Program-made: the position numbers and the translations under genes
From: Actinomycetes bacterium
Lineage (GTDB): Bacteria > Actinomycetota > Acidimicrobiia > Acidimicrobiales > JAJYXR01
Assembly: GCA_021801795.1 (NCBI GenBank)
Contig: JAJYXR010000003.1
Coordinates: forward strand, 120,494 to 184,493
Length of the DNA: 64,000 nt
Direction: 5' to 3'
The notes under the pieces: model-generated
Seen by the model: the letters and a program-made list of their open reading frames with translations, nothing else
Told to the model about the DNA's origin: nothing
The model's database searches: none
Shown here: in pieces, positions 25,283 through 34,597 of the stretch
Numbering within the stretch: position 1 is the first letter of the stretch
Layout of the letters: every line of letters begins with the position of its first letter

Positions 25283-26673
25283 GCGTGGCCTCCTGATGCC
25301 ACGAATGCAGCCGTCGCGGCAGGCATCGCCCGCCCGGCCAATATGGACTCGTAGATCTCCGCGGTACCACGCGCGGTCGCCTGCCAGGTGTAGAGACCGA
25401 GAACCCGGCTCCGACCGCCCGCGCCGAGCCTCGCTCCGAGGGCCGGATCGTCCAGCACTCGCCCGATCGCTCTGGCCAGGGCACCGGGGTCATCGGGTGA
25501 CACCAGCAGCCCGGTCTCCCCGTCGGTGCCCACCACCTCCGGTAGGGCTCCCCCGGTGGTGGCCACCACCGGGACACCACAGGCCATCGCCTCGATGGCG
25601 GGGAGGGAGAATCCTTCGTAGAGGGAGGGGACCACGGCCACCTCGGCTTCGCCGTAGAGGCACGCGAGCTCGTCGTCGCTCACCCCGCTCACGCAGCGGA
25701 CCACCGGCGCGAGGCCCAGGCGCTCGATGGTGCGGGCGACCCTCCCTCCGGGCTGGGGACGGCCGATGACCACCAGTTCCAGCTCGCGCCCTGCCCGCAG
25801 TATCTCGACTGCCTTCAGGAGGGGAACCAGCCCCTTCATCGGCACGTCGCTCGAGGAGGTCACCATTATCCGGCCCTTTACCTGCTGGATATCTGGCCGC
25901 GGCCGGAAGACGGTGTGGTCCACGCCCACCGGCACCACCGTCATCCGCTCCGGATCGACGCCCATCTGGGCAGCGATGTCCTTCTTGGAGGACTCAGATA
26001 CGGTCACGATGCGCGGCAGCTTCCTCGCTACACGGGCCTGCATGCCGAGAAAGCCGAACCACCGGCGGGTGGTGAAGCGCTTCCAGGGGCCGCCTGCATG
26101 AGCCAGGGCCAGCTCCCTGTCCACCGTTATCGGGTGGTGGAGGGTGGCGAGCATCGGCCAGCCGTCACTCAGCATTCCGAGCAGCCCAGATCCCAGGCAC
26201 TGGTTGTCGTGGACCAGGTCGAACTCATCCATCCGTTCCCGCAGGAGGCGTCTGGCGCGTAGGGAGAAGGTGCGCGGCTCGGGGAACCCTGCCGAGCACA
26301 TGACCGCGAACTCGTATATGTCCTCCCTGGACCGGAACTCGCTCGGGCGCGGGACCCGGAAGGGATCTGGTTCCCTGTACAGGTCCAGGCTGGGCACCGG
26401 GGTGAACCCCACCCCCTCGTCCAGCACCGGCCACGGCTGGCCGGCGAAGACCTCCACTGAGTGCCCCAGTGCCACCAGCTCCCTGGCAAGGTGCCTCGTG
26501 TAGACACCCTGGCCGCCGCACCTCGGGTTTCCCCTGTAGACCAGGAAGGCGATACGCAGCCCACCCGGGGCGGGTGGCGCCGGGGCCACCCGCGGGGGAA
26601 CCCCAGGGCTCGCCAACGGGCCAGAACCCTCGGGAGGGCCATAGCCTCCAACCGTGTCGCGCGCGTCAGCCAT
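25276..26673 (-). CDS. GT4 family glycosyltransferase
   Basis: This 465-residue GT-B enzyme has 'PRCGGQGVYTRHLARELVALGHSVEVFAG', the Gly-rich acceptor loop. Its C-terminal donor half has 'VTSSSDVPMKGLVPLLKA', 'LVVIGRPQPGG' and the E-x7-E motif in 'EGFSLPAIEAMACGVPVV'. It should transfer a sugar from a nucleotide-sugar to a glycan or lipid. The first ~45 residues are Pro/Gly-rich and not part of the fold. It is the first gene of the three-gene operon; the 251-bp region upstream contains its promoter and that of the divergent thiolase. Confidence 0.9.
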   Translation of the reverse strand: MADARDTVGGYGPPEGSGPLASPGVPPRVAPAPPAPGGLRIAFLVYRGNPRCGGQGVYTRHLARELVALGHSVEVFAGQPWPVLDEGVGFTPVPSLDLYREPDPFRVPRPSEFRSREDIYEFAVMCSAGFPEPRTFSLRARRLLRERMDEFDLVHDNQCLGSGLLGMLSDGWPMLATLHHPITVDRELALAHAGGPWKRFTTRRWFGFLGMQARVARKLPRIVTVSESSKKDIAAQMGVDPERMTVVPVGVDHTVFRPRPDIQQVKGRIMVTSSSDVPMKGLVPLLKAVEILRAGRELELVVIGRPQPGGRVARTIERLGLAPVVRCVSGVSDDELACLYGEAEVAVVPSLYEGFSLPAIEAMACGVPVVATTGGALPEVVGTDGETGLLVSPDDPGALARAIGRVLDDPALGARLGAGGRSRVLGLYTWQATARGTAEIYESILAGRAMPAATAAFVASGGHAC

Positions 26674-26815
26674 GACCGACCAGCCTCCCCCGCCAGCGCC
26701 TCCGAGCGCAAACGCAGCCCAGCCGATCGCCGTGCTGCCTACCAGCTAGGACAGCGACATCCTCGGCCACCAAGGCCCGCCAGCCTCTCGCAAGCCACCG
26801 GATCTGCGTATGGAC

Positions 26816-26836
26816 TATAAGGTCGGTAACCTATAT
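26816..26836. promoter_or_regulatory. Imperfect AT-rich palindrome upstream of the thiolase gene
   Basis: TATAAGGT-CGGTA-ACCTATAT contains a perfect AGGT/ACCT core with partly symmetric flanks in an otherwise GC-rich spacer. It may be an operator or promoter element for the thiolase gene. Nothing else was recognised in 26674-26850. Confidence 0.3.
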
Positions 26837-26852
26837 GCGGCTCCCAGCGCCC

Positions 26853-26942
26853 AAGGAGCCCCCGTGCCAGACGCAGCGATACTGGGCGGTGTTCCAGAAC
26901 GCCAACTACCACTAAGGAGCCCCCGTGCCAGAGGCAGTGATA
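26853..26942. repeat. Duplicated ribosome-binding site and start codon in front of the thiolase gene
   Basis: A block of about 30 bp with AAGGAG, the GTG start and the first codons occurs at 26853 and again at 26914, 61 bp apart with two mismatches. The second copy starts the thiolase (GTG 26925). The first (GTG 26864) is out of frame with it and opens a frame without recognisable protein. Confidence 0.85.
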
Positions 26943-28127
26943 GCAGCCACAGCCCGTACGCCGATCGGACGAGCGATGAAGGGATCCCTCGTCGACTCCA
27001 GACCCGACGACCTGACCGCCCTGGTGATCCGGTCGGTGCTCGACCAGCTTCCCGACCTCGATGCCTCCATGGTGGAGGACGTAATCCTCGGATGTGCCCA
27101 GCCTGCAGGCGAATCCGGTTACAACATGGCCCGAGTGGCGGCCCTGCTCGCCGGCATCGACGCACCAGGCGTTACGGTGAACCGCTACTGCTCCTCCTCC
27201 CTCCAGGCGATCCGGATGGCAGCACATGCCATACGGGCCGGGGAAGGTGATGTCTTCATCGCGGCAGGAGTCGAGACGGTCAGTCGCTACGGCCACGGTG
27301 CGGCAGACGTGGGTCCCCACAATCCTGCCTTTGGAGATGCCGAGGCACGGACTGCAGCCAGGGCTCCCGCCGTGACCGATCCCTGGTCTCCCGCGCCAGG
27401 TCTCCCCGACATCTACATAGCCATGGGCCAGACAGCCGAGAACGTCGCCGAGGCCGAGTGCGTGAGCCGCTCGGAGATGGACGAGTTCGCCTGCCTCTCC
27501 CAGAACCGGGCAGTGGAGTCCCAGGCCAACGGCTTCTTCGAGCATGAGATCGTCCCAGTCACCACGCCAGGCGGCGCGGTGGTCTCCAAGGACGACGGCC
27601 CGCGCCCCGACACCACCGTCGAGGGGCTCTCCCAGCTGAAGCCTGCATTCCGCGAGGGAGGCACCGTCACCGCCGGCAACGCCTGTCCGCTGAACGACGG
27701 AGCGGCAGCTGTGGTCGTCATGTCGGACACCATGGCCTCCCAGCTGGGCATCGCCCCACTGGCTCGCGTGGTGTCGAGCGGTGTCAGCGCGCTGAACCCC
27801 GAGATCATGGGCCTCGGCCCGGTGGAGGCCAGCCGCCAGGCACTCCGGCGCGCCGGGATGTCCATAGACGACATCGACCTGGTGGAGATCAACGAGGCGT
27901 TTGCAGCCCAGGTGATCCCCTCGGCTCGTCACCTCGGCGTCCCATGGGAGAAGCTGAACGTGAAGGGCGGTGCCATAGCCCTGGGGCATCCCTTCGGGAT
28001 GACAGGAGCGAGGATCATGACGACGCTCCTGCACGCGCTGGCCGACGAGGACAAGACCTTCGGCCTCGAGACCATGTGCATCGGGGGTGGGCAGGGAATG
28101 GCCATGGTCGTCGAGAGGCTCTCCTGA
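26925..28127 (+). CDS. Thiolase (acetyl-CoA acyltransferase)
   Basis: This 400-residue thiolase has the acylated Cys in '[17 protein letters not shown]', '[14 protein letters not shown]', the His in '[16 protein letters not shown]' and the second Cys in '[12 protein letters not shown]'. It cleaves 3-ketoacyl-CoA in beta-oxidation, or condenses acetyl-CoA in the other direction. It resembles general FadA-type thiolases more than the steroid-specific FadA5/FadA6. The start is GTG 26925 with AAGGAG 6 nt upstream. It is convergent with the ligase-SDR fusion gene. Confidence 0.93.
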   Translation: MPEAVIAATARTPIGRAMKGSLVDSRPDDLTALVIRSVLDQLPDLDASMVEDVILGCAQPAGESGYNMARVAALLAGIDAPGVTVNRYCSSSLQAIRMAAHAIRAGEGDVFIAAGVETVSRYGHGAADVGPHNPAFGDAEARTAARAPAVTDPWSPAPGLPDIYIAMGQTAENVAEAECVSRSEMDEFACLSQNRAVESQANGFFEHEIVPVTTPGGAVVSKDDGPRPDTTVEGLSQLKPAFREGGTVTAGNACPLNDGAAAVVVMSDTMASQLGIAPLARVVSSGVSALNPEIMGLGPVEASRQALRRAGMSIDDIDLVEINEAFAAQVIPSARHLGVPWEKLNVKGGAIALGHPFGMTGARIMTTLLHALADEDKTFGLETMCIGGGQGMAMVVERLS

Positions 28128-28182
28128 GGCCGGCACCGGCCATTGCCTTCCTGCTTCGATGGCCAGGTGGCCAGATGACTGG

Positions 28183-30756
28183 CTATGCAGTCAGGCCGCC
28201 GTCCACTGCCAACACGCTACCGGTCGTGTACCCCGACTCCTCGGAGGCGAGGAAGGCTATCGCGGCGGCGATCTGGTCAGGCGTGGCGTAGCCCATCGGG
28301 CTCATCAGCCTGTAGAGGTGCTTCCCATCGGCGTCTGCCGGAAGCCCGAAGGACCCCAGCAGTGGCGTGTCCACCCCGCCCGGAGACACCGCGTTCACCC
28401 GGACGCCCCTGCCGACGTACTCCACTGCGAGCGCCTTGGTCAGCATCACCACCCCCCCCTTCGACGCGCAGTATGCAGCCGAGTAGGCCTGGCCCATGAG
28501 ACCCGCGGTCGATGCCACGTTCACTATCGCCCCGCCACCGTCGAGCAGGTATGGCAGGCAGGCTCGGCATACCAGGAAGGTACCGGTCAGGTTCACGCCG
28601 ATCACCTTCTCCCAGCGCTCCAGTGAGAGCTCGGTGGAGTTATCGAATCCACCGATCCCCGCCACGTTGCATACCACCGAAGGACGTCCCAGCTGAGCAC
28701 GGGCGGACTCGACCGCTTCCGAGACCGAGCGCTCGTCAGAGACGTCGCACCGGATGGCCAGCAGCCTCTTCGAGGCCTCCCCGTAGTCACCAGCGGAGGC
28801 ATCTGATATGCCAGACAGGGTCTCGGAAAGACCTTCTTCGGACAGATCCAGGCAGGCGACTGAGGCTCCCTCGGCATGAAGGCGCGCTGCAGTGGCCCTC
28901 CCGATACCAGACGCAGCCCCCGTCACCACCGCCACCACCGAGACGAACCTGCCCGTCATCCCCGCCGAGCCAGAAGGCGACGTCGTGGAGGTGGACACGC
29001 CCGAGGATCCCGTGGCTGGTTGCGGGGTGCCCGGAGAGGGTGTGCCCGGGGCTGCGCTCGCGCTGTAGCGGCTCCGCAGCTCGTGCTTCAGCACCTTGCC
29101 TGCGGGGTTCCTCGGCAGGGCATCGAGGTGCTCGACCTGCTCGGGTATGGCCTGGAGGCGAAGACCCTTCGAGCTCAGGTAGTCACGGATCTCCTCCAGC
29201 CCTAGAGGAGCTGCACCGCCAGCCATGACCACCACGGCACACGCGCGCTCGCCGGTGCGGGCATCGGGCATCCCCACCACCGCCACGTCGGCTATGGAGG
29301 GGTGGTCGAAGAGCAGATCCTCGACCTCCTTGGCCGAGATGTTCTCGCCGTTCCTTATGATCACGTCCTTCAGCCTCCCGGTCACGACTACGTAACCATC
29401 TTCGTCCAGGACACCGAGGTCACCGGTACGGAAGAATCCGTCGCCGTCGAAGGCGTCGGCATCCAGGCTGTGATCCAGGTAACCGAGCATGAGCTGAGGC
29501 GCCTTCGCCCTTAGCTCTCCCTCCTCTCCGGGCTTCGCAGTGCTGCCGTCGTTCAGCACCACCCGCAGCTCGACCCCAGGCATAGGCCGACCTTCGGTAC
29601 TGGCCAGTTTCTCGTCGGGATCGTCGTGGCGACCCATGGTGAGGATAGGAGCCTCGGTAAGTCCCCAGCCCGAGAGCACCCCCAGGCCGCCCAGCTCCTC
29701 CTTCACCTGGTAATGAAGCCTCGGAGGCTTCGGTGCACCACCACCTGGACAGGCCCTCAGATGCTCGAAGATGCGCCCGGCGGGACTGGCCGCCTGTGCG
29801 GCGAGGTAGGCCTGGTGGAAGGCCGTGCCGGAGCCGGCCATCGTCACCCCCTCACGTGCCAGGACCCGAGGAGCGCCATCGGGATCGAAACGCTCCATGA
29901 TGATGTTCGACCCGCCTGTGAGAAGGCTGGTGAAGAGCCATATAGGTCCAGCGATATGCGTGAAGGGGAAGACCAGGGCGTTCCTGTCGTCGGGACCGAA
30001 GCCGAGGCAGTCCGCCATGCCCTTCGCCACCGACATGATCGTGTGGTCGCTGTGCAATGCCCCCTTGGGCTCCGCGGTGGTGCCCGAGGTGTAGAACAGC
30101 CAGCGGGCTCCCTCCAGCCCAGGTGTCCCCTCACGGGCAACTAGGGCAGCGGGCAGCCGGGGGCCGGGCGTCGGAGACCGGGGAGCGGACGGGCCGGGGT
30201 TCGGAGACCGGGGAGCGGACGGGCCGGGCGTCGGAGACCGGGGAGCGGACGGGCCGGGGTTCGGAGACCGGGGAGCGGACGGGCCGGGCGGCGGGGAGAA
30301 CGGCGGGAGGCTGGCGGGATCCCCCGTGGGGAGGTCACGGTCTACTACCAGGACCTCGGGCCCACCCTCGATCCCTGCTGCCACCTCTCGTGCCATCTGC
30401 CCGTAGTCATAGCCACGCCAGGTGCTGGGCACCACGATTAGGTCAACGGAGGCCTGCCGGGCGATGAAGGCGACCTCACGGGACCTGTAGATGGGGATGA
30501 TCGGGTTCTGCAGAGCTCCCAGACGGCCAAGCGCGCCTACGAGGACGAAGGACTCCAGCCAGGTGGGCAGCATCCAGGACACCACCGAGCCCTCACCCAC
30601 CCCCATGGCCGCGAGACCCGCAGCGGCTGCCGTCGCCGCTTCCCGGTAGCCGCCGAAGCTGAGGCGGTTCCCGTGCTCGTCTACGACCATTAGATCGTCA
30701 GGGCTGAGCGCGGAGCGCGCCTCGACAAGCTCCCAGAGAGTCCCGGCCTCCAGCAT
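28183..30756 (-). CDS. Fusion protein: acyl-CoA synthetase (AMP-binding) plus short-chain dehydrogenase
   Basis: This is an 857-residue protein. Residues ~1-565 are an adenylate-forming ligase: '[19 protein letters not shown]', '[10 protein letters not shown]', '[21 protein letters not shown]' and the C-terminal '[13 protein letters not shown]' with the catalytic Lys. A Pro/Ser/Thr-rich linker follows. From Met600 comes a complete SDR: '[15 protein letters not shown]', 'NVAGIGG', 'VASTAG', 'YCASKGG' and '[13 protein letters not shown]'. The internal ATG (28959) has no proper ribosome site, so a single bifunctional polypeptide is expected. Residues ~156-199 are a 10-residue Pro/Ser/Arg repeat. 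A CTGAC-N5-GTCAG palindrome lies 34 nt upstream. Confidence 0.88.
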   Translation of the reverse strand: MLEAGTLWELVEARSALSPDDLMVVDEHGNRLSFGGYREAATAAAAGLAAMGVGEGSVVSWMLPTWLESFVLVGALGRLGALQNPIIPIYRSREVAFIARQASVDLIVVPSTWRGYDYGQMAREVAAGIEGGPEVLVVDRDLPTGDPASLPPFSPPPGPSAPRSPNPGPSAPRSPTPGPSAPRSPNPGPSAPRSPTPGPRLPAALVAREGTPGLEGARWLFYTSGTTAEPKGALHSDHTIMSVAKGMADCLGFGPDDRNALVFPFTHIAGPIWLFTSLLTGGSNIIMERFDPDGAPRVLAREGVTMAGSGTAFHQAYLAAQAASPAGRIFEHLRACPGGGAPKPPRLHYQVKEELGGLGVLSGWGLTEAPILTMGRHDDPDEKLASTEGRPMPGVELRVVLNDGSTAKPGEEGELRAKAPQLMLGYLDHSLDADAFDGDGFFRTGDLGVLDEDGYVVVTGRLKDVIIRNGENISAKEVEDLLFDHPSIADVAVVGMPDARTGERACAVVVMAGGAAPLGLEEIRDYLSSKGLRLQAIPEQVEHLDALPRNPAGKVLKHELRSRYSASAAPGTPSPGTPQPATGSSGVSTSTTSPSGSAGMTGRFVSVVAVVTGAASGIGRATAARLHAEGASVACLDLSEEGLSETLSGISDASAGDYGEASKRLLAIRCDVSDERSVSEAVESARAQLGRPSVVCNVAGIGGFDNSTELSLERWEKVIGVNLTGTFLVCRACLPYLLDGGGAIVNVASTAGLMGQAYSAAYCASKGGVVMLTKALAVEYVGRGVRVNAVSPGGVDTPLLGSFGLPADADGKHLYRLMSPMGYATPDQIAAAIAFLASEESGYTTGSVLAVDGGLTA
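30161..30290. repeat. 30-bp tandem repeat in the ligase-SDR fusion gene
   Basis: Four and a third copies of a 30-bp unit alternate between two variants (gggcgt / ggggtt), which gives a 60-bp higher-order repeat. Translated on the minus strand they read ([11 protein letters not shown])n between the N-terminal subdomain and the ATP-binding motif of the ligase. Confidence 0.95.
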
Positions 30757-30786
30757 GATTCGCCTCCTCGGATCTGCCGACAGCTA

Positions 30787-30808
30787 TATCTGACGCTGCG
30801 TCAGCTTA
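30787..30808. promoter_or_regulatory. CTGAC-N5-GTCAG palindrome, site 1
   Basis: The core at 30790-30804 is a perfect 15-base palindrome around a central T (CTGACGC-T-GCGTCAG), flanked by TAT and CTTA. It lies 34 nt before the ligase-SDR start codon, which has a good GAGGAGG site. The same core occurs at 33695 and, with one change, at 35884. A TetR-type repressor is the likeliest binder. Confidence 0.6.
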
Positions 30809-30867
30809 TCTTACCCGCGCGGTGCTGGGAGCCTCGGTCGTCGAGATCCCCGAGCAGCGTCTCGGCC

Positions 30868-31977
30868 CTAGGAGCCGAGTACCAGGACGCCTCGGTGGAG
30901 CGAACCGGCGTGCATGGCCTCGACGATCTCCCCGAAGCCATCGAGGGGCCTGGTGATACTGACCAGCTCGTCGAGAAGCAGATCGCCACGCCGATAGAGC
31001 TCGACCAGCAAGGGGATGTCGTGGTGGGGCCTGGAGGACCCATAGCGACAGCCGATCACCCCGCGGTCGACATAGGCCAGGTGGTTCACGTCGACGCTCA
31101 CCTCTGCGCCCCTGGGGGGGATCCCCAGGGCCACCGCCATGCCTCCCCAGTCGAGAACGTCTATGGCGGACCTGAGGACACCAGGATGACCCACGCAGTC
31201 GAAGGCCCACCGCACACCGCCTGGCCCGAGAGCACCCGATGAGCGTCCTGGAGCGTGGGGGCAGAGGTCGCGGATGGCAGCCACCGGGTCGAGGGAGCTC
31301 GAATCCACGAAGTCGGTGGCCCCGAAAAGCTCCGCGGCCTCCTTCTTCGAGCTCATGGTGTCGACCGCGATGATCCGCGATGCGCCGGCTATCCGGAGCC
31401 CCTGGACGACGTTCAAGCCGACACCGCCAATGCCGAACACCGCTGCCGTCTCACCGCAGCCGACCCTCGCTCGGTTCAGCACTGCACCTACGCCGGTCAT
31501 CACTGCGCAGCCGATCAGGCAGGCCGACTCGAAGGGCACCTCGGGGTCTATGCGGATGGCCTGGACCTCCGATACGACCGTCCTCTCGGCAAAGGCCGAG
31601 GTGGCGGCGAAGTTAGAGGCCTCCTGGCCCCTGTAGGTGAACGGTGAGGACACATTCCCCAGGCTGCGGGGGCACCAGGTGGGGTGACCGGTCGCGCATG
31701 CACGGCACCTCCCACAGGACGCGAGGGTGGAGAGCACTACATGATCTCCGGGTTTCACCGACCGGACACCTTCCCCGACGGCCTCCACCTGCCCCGCTCC
31801 CTCGTGACCGAGAACCGAGGGGGCCTTCCAGGGGATGGTGCCGTCGATTACGGAGAGGTCGGAGTGGCATACACCGGCTGCCACGACCCTTACCAGCACC
31901 TCCCCTGGACCTGGGTCTCGTATGCCCAGCTCGTCGGTGAGCTCACAGCCTGCACCCGTATAGACGATCCCCTTCAT
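30868..31977 (-). CDS. Zinc-dependent alcohol dehydrogenase (MDR superfamily)
   Basis: This 369-residue medium-chain dehydrogenase has catalytic zinc ligands in 'AAGVCHSDLSV' and 'VLGHEGAGQVEAVG', the four-Cys structural zinc loop 'CGRCRACATGHPTWC', and the NAD-binding 'AVFGIGGVGLNVVQGLRIAGA'. It belongs to the long-chain alcohol/formaldehyde-dehydrogenase-like group. Its start overlaps the fadD3-like gene stop by 4 nt, so it should be co-expressed with the steroid-type genes and may oxidise an alcohol intermediate of that pathway. Confidence 0.9.
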   Translation of the reverse strand: MKGIVYTGAGCELTDELGIRDPGPGEVLVRVVAAGVCHSDLSVIDGTIPWKAPSVLGHEGAGQVEAVGEGVRSVKPGDHVVLSTLASCGRCRACATGHPTWCPRSLGNVSSPFTYRGQEASNFAATSAFAERTVVSEVQAIRIDPEVPFESACLIGCAVMTGVGAVLNRARVGCGETAAVFGIGGVGLNVVQGLRIAGASRIIAVDTMSSKKEAAELFGATDFVDSSSLDPVAAIRDLCPHAPGRSSGALGPGGVRWAFDCVGHPGVLRSAIDVLDWGGMAVALGIPPRGAEVSVDVNHLAYVDRGVIGCRYGSSRPHHDIPLLVELYRRGDLLLDELVSITRPLDGFGEIVEAMHAGSLHRGVLVLGS

Positions 31978-33692
31978 CTGGCTCTCCGATCTGTGGATCT
32001 GCCCGGCTCCGATCCCACGGCTGACGCCAGGGGCTCGCGGGGCACCTCGGAGTCAGTGTGCGCCGCCGGGATGCTGTCGCGCAGCAGCTGTTTCAGAACC
32101 TTCCCGCTGGCGTTCCTCGGCAGCTCCTCTACCAGCTCCACCCGCCTGGGCACCTTGAAGTTCGCGAGCTGGCTGCGAGCCATCTCCGTCAGCTCTCTGG
32201 AGAGCTTCTCGCCAGCTACAGGGGAGTCTGCCACCACGAACGCGACGCCCACCTCCCCAAGCCTCCGGTCGGGCATCCCTACCACTGCCACCTCCTTCAC
32301 GGCCTCATGCCGGGCGAGCACCTGCTCGATCTCGGCTGGGTAGACGTTGAAGCCGCCCACTACGTACATGTCCTTGATCCTGTCGGTTATACGCAGGTAT
32401 CCCGACTCGTCGAGCACCCCCACGTCGCCGGTGTGGAGCCATCCGGATCGGTCTATGGCTGCCTCGGTGGCAGCCGGGTCGTCCAGGTAACCCTGCGTCA
32501 CGCTGTAGCCGCGCACGAGCACCTCGCCTGGCTGACCAGGCGGTAGCCCCGAACCGGAGGGACCTGCCACCTTCACCTCCACCCCCGGGATTGCCCTGCC
32601 AGACGTCGATGCCACGATCCCAGGTGGGTCGCCCCTCCTGCACATGGTCACCATGCCGGTCGACTCGGTTAGACCGTAGGCCGTGAGAACGGTGTCGAAA
32701 CCCAGCTCCGAGGACATCCGCTCGATGAGCTCCACGGGCACCACCGCTGCGCCGGTGACACCGAGCCGCAGGGTCGTCAGGTCATAACCCGCCCTATCCT
32801 CCAGGTCGAGGATGCTCTGGTAGATGGTGGGGGGACCGGGAAGCACGCTAATGCCTTGGCTGGCCACCAGCTCGAGCACTGCGCGGACGTCGAAGGTCGC
32901 CACCGGGATGACCGCCGCTCCCGCCATGAGGCTGGCCAGGATGCCAGCCTTCAGCCCGAAGGTATGGAAGAAGGGGTTGACCACCAGGTACCGATCACCC
33001 CGCCTCAGCCCGGCGATAGAGGCCCAGGACCCGAAGGCCCGCAGGGTCTGGGCGTGGGTGGCCATCACCCCCTTCGGGCTCCCGGTAGTGCCGGAGGTGA
33101 AGACGATGTCGGACAGATCCTCTGGCGTGACCGCGCCAGCCCGGGCCTCGACACGATCAGGCGAGACCCATCCTGCCCCTGAGAGGAACCCGCCCCAGGA
33201 CTCCTCGGAGTCCAGCGCCACGAACCTGCTGAGAGACGGAACCTGCTCGGCTGCGATCATCTTCTCGTAGTCCACCCCGAGGAACCCGGAGACCCCGAAG
33301 AGCAGCCTCACCCCGCTGCGTCTCAGGATGTCCGCTGCCTCGGGTCCCTTCAGCCGGGTGTTCACGGGGACCAGTACTCCCCCCGCGCTCAGGACGCCGA
33401 GAGCCGCGACAACCCATCGGGCGCTGTTGGGCGCCCAGATCCCAACCCTTTCCCCATGCTCCACACCTGCTGCCAGCGCTGCTCCAGCAGTGCGGCGCAC
33501 CGCATCGCGCAGTCCCGCGAAGCTTATGACTCTGCCACCCTCCACCAGCGCGGGCGCATCGCCGAACCGACCAGCCGCCGAGTCCACCAGGCGAGGGACG
33601 CTCCCGTACGCGAGATCCGCCCGTGGATCCTCGCCAAGATCCGACTCCCCGCCTAGGCCGTCGCTGCCCTTGCTGGAGCTGCCCTTGCTCAT
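31974..33692 (-). CDS. FadD3-like acyl-CoA synthetase (HIP-CoA ligase family)
   Basis: This is a 572-residue adenylating enzyme: 'DIVFTSGTTGSPKGVMATHAQTL', 'TAYGLTESTGMVTMCRRGD', 'WLHTGDVGVLDESGYLRITDRIKDMYVVGGFNVYPAEIEQVL' (quoted in parts) and the terminal 'RNASGKVLKQLLRD' Lys. The run 'NPFFHTFGLKAGILASL' and 'SVLPGPPTIYQSILD' closely resemble what I recall of mycobacterial FadD3, which activates the steroid C/D-ring propionate HIP. ATG 33692 is used; a GTG at 33701 lies inside the operator-like palindrome. There is no ribosome site before either, so expression from upstream or leaderless initiation is likely. Confidence 0.82.
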   Translation of the reverse strand: MSKGSSSKGSDGLGGESDLGEDPRADLAYGSVPRLVDSAAGRFGDAPALVEGGRVISFAGLRDAVRRTAGAALAAGVEHGERVGIWAPNSARWVVAALGVLSAGGVLVPVNTRLKGPEAADILRRSGVRLLFGVSGFLGVDYEKMIAAEQVPSLSRFVALDSEESWGGFLSGAGWVSPDRVEARAGAVTPEDLSDIVFTSGTTGSPKGVMATHAQTLRAFGSWASIAGLRRGDRYLVVNPFFHTFGLKAGILASLMAGAAVIPVATFDVRAVLELVASQGISVLPGPPTIYQSILDLEDRAGYDLTTLRLGVTGAAVVPVELIERMSSELGFDTVLTAYGLTESTGMVTMCRRGDPPGIVASTSGRAIPGVEVKVAGPSGSGLPPGQPGEVLVRGYSVTQGYLDDPAATEAAIDRSGWLHTGDVGVLDESGYLRITDRIKDMYVVGGFNVYPAEIEQVLARHEAVKEVAVVGMPDRRLGEVGVAFVVADSPVAGEKLSRELTEMARSQLANFKVPRRVELVEELPRNASGKVLKQLLRDSIPAAHTDSEVPREPLASAVGSEPGRSTDRRAR

Positions 33693-33713
33693 ATCTGACA
33701 CACCGTCAGCTTA
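33692..33713. promoter_or_regulatory. CTGAC-N5-GTCAG palindrome, site 2
   Basis: The core at 33695-33709 has the same half-sites and the same TAT / CTTA flanks as site 1 but a different centre (ACACC). It ends two bases before the ATG of the fadD3-like gene, so a bound repressor would cover the start region. Confidence 0.6.
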
Positions 33714-33750
33714 CATGAGGGATCGATCCTCTTCACGTGCACTGCGCAGA

Positions 33751-34542
33751 TCAAGGGTGCTGGCTCGAGACCGATATGACCTCGCCTGTCAGGTAGCTCG
33801 CATAGTCGCTGGCCAGGAAGACGATCACGTTAGCCACCTCCCAGGGATGAGCCCCCCTGCCGAGAAGCTCTCGCCGGCTCAGATCTGCCAGCTGGTCGTC
33901 TGAGATGATGCGGTTCAAGAAGGGGTGGAGGGCGAGGCTCGGCGAGACCGCGTCGACCCTGACGCCATGAGGTGCGGCTTCCGCTGCCGCACATCGCGTG
34001 AGGGCCATCACCCCGGCCTTCGCGGCTGCGTAGTGGGCCTGGTTCGCCTGTGCGCGCCAGCCGAGCACCGAGGCATTGTTCACGATCACCCCCGCCTTCC
34101 GTCCGATCATGTGCCGAAGTGCAGCACGTGTGCAGCGGAAGGTACCGGTGAGTGTGACGTCTATCACCCTGGCCCACTCGGCATCTGTCATGTCGACCAG
34201 CGGAGCGTTTCCCCCCAGGCCCGCGTTGTTCACCGCGACGTCGACCCGACCGTACCTGTCGGTCGCCTGAGCCCAGAGTGCCTCGACCTCTTGCTCGACG
34301 GTCACGTCGGCCACGACGTGCAACGGCCGTGATCCCGAGAGCTCCGCGATAGCCTCCGCCGCCTCCATCAGGCGCCGCTCGTGCGAATCGGAGAGCACCA
34401 CGGTGGCACCCTCGAGCACTGCCCGGCGGGCGGTGGCGAAGCCGATACCGGTACCCGCCGCCGCGGTGACCAGGACCACCTTCCCCTCCAATAGCTGGTG
34501 AGGCGGCGGTTCCACTACGGTGCCCTGGTCGCTCGATGGCAT
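33751..34542 (-). CDS. IpdF-like short-chain dehydrogenase/reductase
   Basis: This is a 263-residue SDR. 'VLVTAAAGTGIGFATARRAV' binds the cofactor, 'VAVNNAGLGG' follows, and the catalytic Ser is in 'VNNASVLGWRAQ' with Tyr-Lys in 'HYAAAKAGVMALTRCAA'. The C-terminus is 'SYLTGEVISVSSQHP'. The pattern is close to what I recall of mycobacterial IpdF, a 5-hydroxy-indanone-CoA dehydrogenase/reductase of steroid C/D-ring breakdown. Its place between fadE30-like and fadD3-like genes supports that. ATG 34542 is preferred to the TTG at 34560. Confidence 0.8.
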   Translation of the reverse strand: MPSSDQGTVVEPPPHQLLEGKVVLVTAAAGTGIGFATARRAVLEGATVVLSDSHERRLMEAAEAIAELSGSRPLHVVADVTVEQEVEALWAQATDRYGRVDVAVNNAGLGGNAPLVDMTDAEWARVIDVTLTGTFRCTRAALRHMIGRKAGVIVNNASVLGWRAQANQAHYAAAKAGVMALTRCAAAEAAPHGVRVDAVSPSLALHPFLNRIISDDQLADLSRRELLGRGAHPWEVANVIVFLASDYASYLTGEVISVSSQHP

Positions 34543-34597
34543 CAGAACGCCCCGGGGCAACTGGAGGGTTCGACCGCCGGGAAAACCGGGGAGTTCA

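Noticed and set aside
26864..27250. Frame starting at the first copy of the duplicated start region before the thiolase
   Set aside because: It runs out of frame through the thiolase gene and gives Arg/Pro-rich sequence without any pattern; the interesting part is the duplication itself.
26739..28136. 465-codon minus-strand frame opposite the thiolase
   Set aside because: The plus strand encodes a complete thiolase with all motifs; the antisense frame is His/Gly/Arg-rich shadow sequence typical of high-GC DNA.
28128..28191. Terminator between thiolase and the fusion gene
   Set aside because: GGCCGG-CA-CCGGCC and a weak TGACT/AGTCA repeat exist, but the loop is too small and there is no T-tract, so I do not call it.
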